From assembly GCA_025360665.1 (NCBI GenBank), contig JANYBU010000342.1:1-5057 (forward strand): a DNA stretch of 5,057 nt. Direction: 5' to 3'. Numbering within the stretch: the first letter of the stretch is position 1; each line of letters starts with the position of its first letter. Positions 1-5,057 of the stretch are shown piece after piece. This stretch comes from Nitrospira sp. (lineage in GTDB: Bacteria; Nitrospirota; Nitrospiria; Nitrospirales; Nitrospiraceae). The notes beneath the pieces are model-generated. The model saw nothing but the letters and a program-made list of their open reading frames with translations, had not been told where the DNA came from and made no database searches. A program made the translations under genes and the position numbers.

Positions 1-8
1 CTCCTCTT
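1..8 (-). promoter_or_regulatory. Shine-Dalgarno-like site at window edge, probably of the next minus-strand gene
   Basis: Read on the minus strand, the last eight bases of the window are AAGAGGAG, a near-perfect match to the anti-Shine-Dalgarno complement. A start codon at normal spacing would lie just beyond position 1, so it cannot be seen. The stretch behind it (9-83) is gene-free and AT-rich, as expected for a leader. In many bacteria tgt is followed by yajC-secDF, but nothing here identifies the next gene. A chance purine run is the alternative. Confidence 0.35.
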
Positions 9-36
9 CGACAGCATTAGCAAACTAAAAATTCAG

Positions 37-67
37 TTTATGCAAAAAATCCACTACGATTTTTCAA
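37..67 (-). promoter_or_regulatory. Possible weak sigma-70-type promoter downstream of the palindrome
   Basis: On the minus strand a TTGAAA hexamer (67-62) is followed, after 19 bases, by CATAAA (42-37), in a stretch of about 34% GC within an otherwise GC-rich window. It points toward the Shine-Dalgarno-like site at 8-1, which would fit a separate promoter for the gene to the left. Spacing is longer than ideal and the -10 box matches only four of six positions. AT-rich DNA gives such matches by chance, so this is a weak call. Confidence 0.15.
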
Positions 68-83
68 ATAGTGCTGCTATTCA

Positions 84-205
84 CAGGATGCTCAAAATGG
101 CCGTCCAGCGAGGCCGCAGCGAGCGAAGAAGCGAGGCGTACGCTTCGGTACGTTGAGCTTCTGAGCGATGCGAGAACAAAGCTGGAGGACTTTTTCAGCA
201 TCCTG
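84..205. repeat. 122-bp imperfect palindromic repeat element abutting the tgt stop codon
   Basis: The ends are a perfect 9-bp inverted repeat, CAGGATGCT at 84-92 and AGCATCCTG at 197-205. The pairing continues imperfectly inward: AAAA 94-97 with TTTT 192-195, then TCCAGC 104-109 with GCTGGA 181-186 across a one-base bulge. An inner stem has GAAGC 128-132 with GCTTC 157-161 and CGTAC 137-141 with GTACG 148-152, around a small loop. Outer and inner arms share the same centre (144.5), so this is one long fold-back. It holds no plausible gene, lacks a transposase and follows directly on the tgt stop codon. I recall very similar dispersed elements, with these ends and a CTGAAAAAG arm, from Nitrospira and some other genomes; this was not checked. 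It may be a REP- or MITE-like element, or act as a transcript-end hairpin for tgt. Confidence 0.8.
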
Positions 206-1375
206 TCAATCCCCTCCAGCATGCCGATGGACATCGGCATCAGCCACGCCTACCGACGAATCATCCATCACAGCCCGGTCGCGGGATCGGTAAAACTCGT
301 CCCGGAACGACCGTAACGTCCCCTGTGCGATCGCTGACCGCACCTGGCCCATCAGATCGGCGAAATACCAGAGATTGTGGATCGTATTCAGTCTCGACGA
401 CAGCATCTCTTTCACCTGAAAGAGGTGATGCAGGTAAGCACGAGAATAGCGCGCACAGACCGGACAGCCGCAGGCCGGATCGATCGGCTGTTCATCGCGA
501 AGATACCGTGCCTGTTTAATCACCACTCGCCCGAAACTCGTAAAGAGCGAGCCGGTCCGCCCATGGCGCGAGGGCACCACGCAATCGAACAGGTCGATCC
601 CGCGCGCCGCACCTTCGATCAAATCCTCCGGCATCCCCACACCCATCAAATACCGCGGCTTCGAAGCCGGCAGCTCCGGCACGGTCACATCCAACATGGC
701 ATACATCTCTGCCTTCGATTCTCCCACCGAGAGCCCACCGACCGCGTAGCCCTCGAAGCCAAGCCCGACCAGGTCACGCGCCGAGGTCATGCGGAGATCT
801 ACATCCAAGCCGCCTTGCACGATCCCAAAGAGGGCTTGATCCGTGCGACGCCGGCTGGCCTGACAGCGTTGTGCCCAGAGAGTGGTCCGGCGCACCGCAT
901 CGCGCACAACCTCTCTCTCAGCCGGCAAGGCCACACAATGATCGAACGCCATCATGATATCGGCCCCCAACGCTTCTTGGATCTCGATGGCGGTCTCCGG
1001 CGTGATGAAATGCGTAGACCCATCGAGATGCGACTGAAAACTCACGCCAGCGTCCGTCACCTTGCACAATTTGGCAAGACTGAAAATCTGAAACCCGCCG
1101 CTGTCCGTCAAGATGGCTCCGGGCCACCCGGTGAACCGATGCAATCCACCCATCTCAGCCACGATCTTATGCCCAGGCCGCAGATAGAGGTGGTAGGCGT
1201 TGTTCAGCATGAGACGAAAGCCGAGCAGCTCTATGTCGGCTGGGTCAATCCCCTTCACCGGCCCTAACGTGCCAACCGGCATGAAAGCCGGCGTGTCGAT
1301 CGCACCATGGGCGGTGCTGAGTCTCCCCAACCGGGCACTCGTCTCACGATCCGCCTGCTGCACTGAAAAGTTCAC
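206..1375 (-). CDS. tgt: Queuine/preQ1 tRNA-guanine transglycosylase
   Basis: Tgt swaps the wobble guanine (position 34) of tRNA-Asn, -Asp, -His and -Tyr for preQ1, the committed tRNA step of queuosine synthesis, in the cytoplasm. The 389-residue product has a TIM-barrel with all expected active-site features: DSGGFQ at 91-96, D145 in MAFDHC, GIVQGG at 184-189, AVGGLSVGE at 211-219, and the covalent nucleophile D264 in DLFDCVVPSRHGR. The zinc site is complete: C302, C304 and C307 (CGCPVC) with H333 in NTIHN. These positions equal the E. coli numbering as I recall it, which supports the chosen GTG start. A GAGAGGG Shine-Dalgarno sequence (1385-1379) lies four bases before that GTG. The gene begins 15 bp after argS, probably in the same transcript. 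About 20 residues after YRSRDRAV form an Asp- and Gly-rich tail without recognisable family motifs. The stop codon touches the 122-bp palindrome. Residues 145-151 (DHCVALP) differ from the common DECTPYP. Confidence 0.97.
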   Translation of the reverse strand: MNFSVQQADRETSARLGRLSTAHGAIDTPAFMPVGTLGPVKGIDPADIELLGFRLMLNNAYHLYLRPGHKIVAEMGGLHRFTGWPGAILTDSGGFQIFSLAKLCKVTDAGVSFQSHLDGSTHFITPETAIEIQEALGADIMMAFDHCVALPAEREVVRDAVRRTTLWAQRCQASRRRTDQALFGIVQGGLDVDLRMTSARDLVGLGFEGYAVGGLSVGESKAEMYAMLDVTVPELPASKPRYLMGVGMPEDLIEGAARGIDLFDCVVPSRHGRTGSLFTSFGRVVIKQARYLRDEQPIDPACGCPVCARYSRAYLHHLFQVKEMLSSRLNTIHNLWYFADLMGQVRSAIAQGTLRSFRDEFYRSRDRAVMDDSSVGVADADVHRHAGGD

Positions 1376-1390
1376 AGTCCCTCTCGCTGA

Positions 1391-3145
1391 CTACATCTGA
1401 TCCGGTGCAGAAATCCCGAGTACGCCGAGCCCATTCTTCAAGACTTGCTGAATTCCCCGCATCAGCGCCAATCTTGCCGCAGTCCGTTCAGGGGCCAACA
1501 CCTCTTTCTGCAGCCCCTCGCCTGGGGCTAATCCCTCCGTCGTGACCGCCAATAGATCTCGATCCGCAGCGGGAGGCAGAATCCGGTGCTTGTTATAAAA
1601 CGTATGCAGCAGCCCGGCCAATTGCTGGAGATAATAGGTCATCCGGTGAGGCTCGTAGGCCATCGCACTGTCCTGCAGGACCGAAGGATAGGCAGAGAGC
1701 TTGCGTATCAGCCCCAACTCATCCGGGTCCGTCAACACCGTTAAATCCGTCTCGCTCGGCAGAGGACAGGCGATGCCTCGCGCAGCCGCGACGCGCCAGA
1801 GGCTGGCGATCCTGGCATGGGCGTACTGCACATAGTACACGGGATTATCGGATGACCGCTGCTTGGCCAGTTCCAAATCAAAGTCGAGATGCGAGTCGGA
1901 ATCGCGCATCAAAAAAAAGAACTTGGCCGCATCGGCTCCGACTTCATCGATGACTTCCCGCATCGTGATGAACTCGCCGGCCCGCTTCGACATTTCCACT
2001 TTTTTCCCGCCGCGCAACAAATTCACCATCTGGACCAGCACGACCTGGAGGCGATCTTTCGGATACCCATAGGCCTGCACGACCGCTTGCATGCGAGGAA
2101 TGTAGCCATGGTGATCCGCGCCCCAGACATCGATGAGCAGATCATATCCGCGCCGCAGCTTATCCTGGTGGTAGGCGATATCGGAAGCCAGGTAGGTGTA
2201 TTCACCGTCCTGTTTCCGGACGACACGATCCTTCTCGTCACCGAACGCCGAGGATCGGAACCACCAGGCACCTTCCTGTTCAAACAGGAACTGTTGCGAT
2301 TTCAATTCATCCAAGACCCGTTGGACAGCCCCTGAGTTCACGAGAGAGGTCTCGCTGAACCACGACTCGAACTCGATCCCAAAGGATTTCAGATCCTCGC
2401 GAATCAGACTCAGCAGCTCCTGATAAGCAAACGTTCGACAGCGCTCCTCAACCTCTGTGGCCGCACGTCCGGTTAGCTCGGGCCCGAGCTGTTGCTTCAC
2501 TCGCTCGGCCACAGCAGTGATATAGGCCCCGTGATACCCCTCTGCCGGAAATTCTACCGGCCGGTTCGACAACTCCTCATACCGCGCGTAGACGGAAGTC
2601 CCCAACAGTTTCATCTGCCGGCCGGCGTCATTGATATAGTACTCACTCACGACGTCATACCCGACAGCCTTGAGCATATTCGCGACAGCCTGCCCGACCG
2701 CCGCGCCACGCCCATGTCCCACATGCAACGGGCCGGTAGGATTCGCACTCACATATTCCACCAGAACGCGGCGGTGCTCCCCCATCTCGGCTCGCCCGTA
2801 GGCTGATCCTTGCATCTCGATTTCTCTAAGCACTTCCTGCCAGATGGCGGGCTTGACCGTGAGGTTGAGGAACCCCGGCCTAACGATCTCGACTCGGTCG
2901 AAGAGCTGCTCGCACTGAGCAAGATTGTCGATGATAATTTGGGCAATGTCGTGGGGTGCTCGTTGCTCGGATACCGCAAGAGACATGGCGACCGTCGAAG
3001 CTAAGTCTCCCCATTCAGGCCGTTTGGGAGCATCCAGACTCAGCTGAGGCCAGAATTCCGTCTTCAGTTGGCCTTTTTTTTTGGCCCCATTGAGCGCTCC
3101 AAGGAGCGCGCTGGTGACCTTTTCCTGGACGACCCCACTGGACAA
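1391..3145 (-). CDS. argS: Arginyl-tRNA synthetase (class I)
   Basis: ArgRS attaches arginine to tRNA-Arg using ATP; it is a cytosolic, essential, usually monomeric class I synthetase. The 584-residue product has the N-terminal Add-1 domain that contacts the tRNA D-loop (about 1-105, with PEWGDLASTVAMSLA at 43-57). The class I signature follows as SANPTGPLHVGHGRG at 133-147, where HVGH is the HIGH motif. The Rossmann core includes GADHHGYIPRM (342-352) and MSKRAG (385-390), the KMSKS counterpart. The alpha-helical DALR anticodon domain runs from about 440 to the end, closing with NGLGVLGISAPDQM. The start is TTG: AGGAG at 3158-3154 sits eight bases upstream, and no better in-frame start is seen. 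Two homopolymer runs lie in the coding strand, A9 at codons 22-24 and T8 at codons 410-412. About 20 more residues than usual separate YNKHRIL (517-523) from ERTAARLAL (553-561). The glycosyltransferase gene ends 51 bp upstream. Confidence 0.97.
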   Translation of the reverse strand: MSSGVVQEKVTSALLGALNGAKKKGQLKTEFWPQLSLDAPKRPEWGDLASTVAMSLAVSEQRAPHDIAQIIIDNLAQCEQLFDRVEIVRPGFLNLTVKPAIWQEVLREIEMQGSAYGRAEMGEHRRVLVEYVSANPTGPLHVGHGRGAAVGQAVANMLKAVGYDVVSEYYINDAGRQMKLLGTSVYARYEELSNRPVEFPAEGYHGAYITAVAERVKQQLGPELTGRAATEVEERCRTFAYQELLSLIREDLKSFGIEFESWFSETSLVNSGAVQRVLDELKSQQFLFEQEGAWWFRSSAFGDEKDRVVRKQDGEYTYLASDIAYHQDKLRRGYDLLIDVWGADHHGYIPRMQAVVQAYGYPKDRLQVVLVQMVNLLRGGKKVEMSKRAGEFITMREVIDEVGADAAKFFFLMRDSDSHLDFDLELAKQRSSDNPVYYVQYAHARIASLWRVAAARGIACPLPSETDLTVLTDPDELGLIRKLSAYPSVLQDSAMAYEPHRMTYYLQQLAGLLHTFYNKHRILPPAADRDLLAVTTEGLAPGEGLQKEVLAPERTAARLALMRGIQQVLKNGLGVLGISAPDQM

Positions 3146-3153
3146 GAAAATAG

Positions 3154-3158
3154 CTCCT
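3154..3158 (-). promoter_or_regulatory. Shine-Dalgarno sequence that fixes the TTG start of argS
   Basis: AGGAG on the minus strand is followed by the eight bases CTATTTTC and then TTG at 3145. It is the best ribosome binding site in the window and is the reason for accepting a TTG start. CTAAG (3157-3161) and CTTAG (3164-3168) form a small inverted repeat overlapping it by two bases, but the two-base loop is too tight for a stable hairpin unless one pair opens. Confidence 0.7.
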
Positions 3159-3196
3159 AAGTCCTTAGCAATGAAAGGGAAAAAGAACTTGCTACT

Positions 3197-4240
3197 CTAG
3201 CATACGGGATAGTCAGTGACAAGGCAGTCGGATGGAATTCGCTGTCGGATCGCTGTATCCTTGAGGTGTGTAAGACAGAGTGCCACGAGATGGTCCTGTG
3301 GCATCGCGAGACAAGGTTTTTTCTCGCACCGGCTGACATCGCCCCATGATTGGCAGGGGCAGGGTGTGCCCTGCACCACAGTAACATGGGCGCCACGAGG
3401 AGCCCAGCGAGCTGGATCAGTCGGCCCAAACAGAACGACCGTACGCACCCCCATCAGCCCAGCCATATGCGTGACTCCCGAGTCCTGCCCGACAAAGAGT
3501 CGTGCCTGTGCGAGCACTCCGGCGAGGTTGAGAAGATCGAGTTCCTTCAGGACAATCGGTGGGTTCACGCATGACCTGAGAAGACGCTCGACCGGGTCCC
3601 GGTCTGCCGGCCCTTCTAGAATCACCGGAGTCGCCCCGGAAATCTGAAGCGCGACAACTACACTCGCGAGTAGCTCCGGTGCCACACACTTATGGGCACT
3701 CCCACTCCCCGGATGGATGACGACAAGAGACTCTCCGATTGACGGGCTTGCCGCTTCAAGACAGGCTCGTCCGAGATGGAGGAGCGATTCTGTCATCGTC
3801 AACAGGACATCTTCTTCATCATCGGATGGTGCCTCATTGATTGCTTCAAGAAATCGGTCACGTTGATGTGTCGCCAGAATCGTAGCCGAGAATGGAGACC
3901 TCACGATAACCTCTCGGACACCGACTGCCTTGAGGATCTCGCTCACCTTGCCATCGAGATCCCCCATCCAGCCAATGGCAAAATCACAATCCTGCAACCA
4001 TGCCTGTACCTGACCTGTGGCTGAGTCCACGCCAGCGAACAAGTCCGCGCAGACGCGCCCCTGCACAGAGGTCCACGCATCAATGATGCGGCATGCGAGA
4101 AGCAGCCTTGCGCCCTGGTCCTCTGCACACAGCATAAGCCGATGCTTGGGGAAGCGGGTACGCAACCGAGCCATGGCCGGAACAGCCAAGAGCACATCGC
4201 CAAGGCCGCCGGGATGGATCATCACGATCGTCCTTGTCAC
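3197..4240 (-). CDS. Glycosyltransferase family 9 protein, ADP-heptose:LPS heptosyltransferase-like
   Basis: Family 9 enzymes of the WaaC/WaaF type transfer ADP-activated heptose to the growing LPS inner core at the cytoplasmic face of the inner membrane. The 347-residue product is a typical length and shows the GT-B fold signatures. GGLGDVLLAVPAMARL at 11-26 carries D15, which matches the catalytic Asp near the N-terminus of WaaC. HPGSGSAHK is at 176-184 and GQDSGVTHMAG at 251-261, followed by VVLFGPTDPARWAPRG, the nucleotide-sugar binding half. A cysteine cluster near the C-terminus (C294, C296, C305, C310) is common in the wider heptosyltransferase-like group. There is no signal peptide or membrane segment. 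The start is GTG, eight bases after the mobA stop, with AGGG at 4250-4247 six bases ahead of it; ATG at codon 7 is an alternative. The acceptor is unknown: neighbours are not LPS genes, so heptose transfer is inferred and another surface glycan is possible. Confidence 0.88.
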   Translation of the reverse strand: MTRTIVMIHPGGLGDVLLAVPAMARLRTRFPKHRLMLCAEDQGARLLLACRIIDAWTSVQGRVCADLFAGVDSATGQVQAWLQDCDFAIGWMGDLDGKVSEILKAVGVREVIVRSPFSATILATHQRDRFLEAINEAPSDDEEDVLLTMTESLLHLGRACLEAASPSIGESLVVIHPGSGSAHKCVAPELLASVVVALQISGATPVILEGPADRDPVERLLRSCVNPPIVLKELDLLNLAGVLAQARLFVGQDSGVTHMAGLMGVRTVVLFGPTDPARWAPRGAHVTVVQGTPCPCQSWGDVSRCEKKPCLAMPQDHLVALCLTHLKDTAIRQRIPSDCLVTDYPVC

Positions 4241-4248
4241 AGTGGGCC

Positions 4249-4869
4249 CTATAATTGTCCTGCGGGAGGTAACTGAGAGAGCAGGGACCGCGCCACCTCA
4301 AGATCCGCCGGTGTGTTCACGTTTTGGAAGGAACGCCCGGAGGGATCGATGGTGAGCAGATCCGCGTTGGTGACGTAGCGTACATGGAGGGAAGCGTGCG
4401 ATACCATCTCTTGAATCTTGAGCTGTCGTGCCCGGATCATCTGTTCAAGAACAGGCAGGCATCCTTTGCTATACAACGCATGCATCGGATGTAAGCGGGC
4501 CGCGAGTTTCGCCATTACAATATCCGCACTGGCTCTTCGACTCGTGAATTGGGTAATGACCGCCGGATCGAGAAACGGCATGTCGCATGCAACCACGAAT
4601 ATGTAGGGCGTTGTTGCCTGCGTAAGCCCGGTGTACAACCCTCCGAGACTGCCGCAATCAGGCACCAGGTCTCGCACAACTCTGGCTACGACCTTGAGCG
4701 GAAGGCTGTCCTGCGCAATGACAACCAGGACCTCTTGAAAGATTGAGCGAAGCACTGCCAACCCTCGTTCAAGGAGGGTTTGTTCCCCCACGACGAGATA
4801 CCGTTTGTCTTCGCCCATTCTCCGACTGTTGCCCCCGGCGAGGAGGACGCCGGTCACATCGATTTGCAT
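4249..4869 (-). CDS. mobA: Molybdenum cofactor guanylyltransferase
   Basis: MobA joins GMP from GTP to molybdopterin, giving the guanine dinucleotide cofactor that is built into bis-MGD enzymes of the DMSO reductase family. The 206-residue product (numbered from ATG at 4869) has the nucleotidyltransferase signature LAGGNSRRMGEDK at 10-22, PDCGSLGGLYTGL at 70-82, and ACDMPFLDP at 94-102, whose D96 should bind magnesium. HPMHALYS is at 127-134 and FQNVNTPADLEVA at 181-193, the usual C-terminal motif. An in-frame TTG at 4893 would give 214 residues, but no ribosome site precedes it. AAGGG at 4878-4874 lies four bases before ATG 4869 and one before ATG 4872, so 4869 is preferred and 4872 is possible. 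The glycosyltransferase follows eight bases after the stop. In a nitrite oxidiser the product would serve nitrite oxidoreductase; that role is inferred from the presumed host. Confidence 0.93.
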   Translation of the reverse strand: MQIDVTGVLLAGGNSRRMGEDKRYLVVGEQTLLERGLAVLRSIFQEVLVVIAQDSLPLKVVARVVRDLVPDCGSLGGLYTGLTQATTPYIFVVACDMPFLDPAVITQFTSRRASADIVMAKLAARLHPMHALYSKGCLPVLEQMIRARQLKIQEMVSHASLHVRYVTNADLLTIDPSGRSFQNVNTPADLEVARSLLSQLPPAGQL

Positions 4870-4932
4870 CATGCCCTTAATGCAAACGGCCAAATAGAAA
4901 GAGGGGGTGGGTCACCCAGCCTCTGCCAATAT

Positions 4933-4980
4933 GAAATGAGTCTGAAGCCGGGTCGTATTTCCAACGAGAAATGAGTCTGA
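4933..4980 (+). repeat. Two direct 13-bp repeats (GAAATGAGTCTGA) ahead of the integrase start
   Basis: GAAATGAGTCTGA occurs at 4933-4945 and again at 4968-4980, identical and 35 bp apart start to start, so both copies lie on the same face of the helix to within about a third of a turn. They lie just upstream of the putative integrase start at 5004. Repeated subterminal sites are a known feature of elements moved by DDE integrases, where they bind the transposase. That is the most likely role here. Operator sites for the same gene, or chance, are alternatives. Confidence 0.6.
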
Positions 4981-5003
4981 GCGGCGGCTGTGCTGAATCG
5001 GTC

Positions 5004-5057
5004 ATGATGCCAGGCATGGTGATCGACATGGAAGAAGCACGGCTGCAGACGATTGCG
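5004..5057 (+). CDS. N-terminus of a probable integrase-type (DDE) transposase, partial
   Basis: Eighteen codons are visible before the window ends, giving MMPGMVIDMEEARLQTIA with no stop. I recall a close N-terminus, MPGMVIDM followed by a variable residue pair and L-Q/R-T-L-A-Q-V-R-A-F-L, from integrase catalytic-domain transposases common in Nitrospira, Nitrosomonas and other proteobacteria; the rve-type catalytic core would lie to the right, unseen. No clear Shine-Dalgarno sequence precedes ATG 5004 or 5007, and ATG 5016 or 5028 could also serve. The product name rests on 18 residues and on memory, so it is moderate at best. It diverges from mobA, with about 130 bp between the starts. Confidence 0.55.
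   Translation, partial: MMPGMVIDMEEARLQTIA

Larger units (their letters stand above)
4933..5057 (+). mobile_element. Probable left end of an insertion sequence, cut by the window edge
   Basis: The evidence is the pair of 13-bp direct repeats followed by the start of an integrase-like ORF. The true outer boundary cannot be placed: a terminal inverted repeat needs its partner, which lies outside. It must fall between the mobA start (4869) and the first 13-bp copy or a little beyond. A partly symmetrical stretch, TGGGT-C-ACCCA at 4908-4918, lies in this interval and might mark a target site, an end or neither. The element reads away from mobA. Confidence 0.45.

Noticed and set aside
45..64. AAAAATC/GATTTTT hairpin as an intrinsic terminator
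   Set aside because: The 7-bp stem is almost all A-T and would be weak; terminators need a GC-rich stem before the T run. The palindrome at 84-205 is a better candidate for ending tgt transcripts.
71..316. 81-codon plus-strand open frame
   Set aside because: It runs through the 122-bp palindrome and then antisense to the end of tgt, starts at GTG without a ribosome site and has no recognisable motif.
377..1267. 296-codon plus-strand open frame
   Set aside because: It lies wholly antisense to tgt, whose product has every family motif. The antisense product is rich in Arg and His, as expected from the reverse of a GC-rich gene, with no recognisable domain.
1376..1390. preQ1 riboswitch ahead of tgt
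   Set aside because: Only 15 bp separate argS and tgt, too short for the known preQ1 aptamers, and they are filled by the ribosome binding site.
1889..2335. 148-codon plus-strand open frame
   Set aside because: It is antisense to the catalytic core of argS, which is clearly the real gene.
4905..4917. GGGTG-GGT-CACCC hairpin upstream of mobA
   Set aside because: It has only five pairs and a three-base loop, no T run on either strand and no gene ending nearby. It was kept only as a possible IS end marker, not called as a terminator.
1..5057. CRISPR array, tRNA or rRNA gene
   Set aside because: No regularly spaced repeats of array type, no cloverleaf with a T-loop sequence and no rRNA-like stretch were seen on either strand; the gene-free gaps are all under 210 bp.

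Overview
The window shows a compact, GC-rich bacterial chromosome segment whose four complete genes all lie on the minus strand, in transcription order mobA, a family 9 glycosyltransferase (heptosyltransferase-like), argS and tgt. The gaps between them are short (8, 51 and 15 bp), so they could be one transcription unit. Start codons are mostly non-ATG: GTG for the glycosyltransferase and tgt, TTG for argS, and ATG or TTG for mobA. The likely source is Nitrospira (Nitrospirota) or a close relative. This rests on the style of the proteins, on a dispersed palindromic repeat ending in CAGGATGCT that I associate with Nitrospira genomes, and on the integrase start at the right edge. It is inference from memory, with no database check.

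Left edge (1-205). Positions 84-205 form one long imperfect palindrome of 122 bp with 9-bp perfect ends and a short apical stem. It begins at the base right after the tgt stop codon. Positions 1-83 are AT-rich (about 34% GC by hand count) and hold no gene. Their last bases on the minus strand read as a strong Shine-Dalgarno sequence, so another minus-strand gene probably begins just outside the window.

Core (206-4869). Tgt inserts preQ1 into tRNA anticodons and ArgRS charges tRNA-Arg, so these two share translation and tRNA biology. The glycosyltransferase points to LPS or other surface glycan assembly. MobA makes the guanine dinucleotide form of molybdenum cofactor; if this is Nitrospira, the cofactor would serve bis-MGD enzymes such as nitrite oxidoreductase. 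These four functions do not form one pathway.

Right edge (4870-5057). Upstream of mobA lie two direct copies of a 13-bp sequence. They are followed by the first 18 codons of a plus-strand ORF that resembles the N-terminus of a DDE integrase/transposase, so an insertion sequence probably begins here and runs out of the window.

I did not find a new multi-gene system. The points most worth checking are the palindromic element abutting tgt, the putative IS end with its 13-bp repeats, the A9 tract near the start of argS and the extra segment in the ArgRS C-terminal domain.
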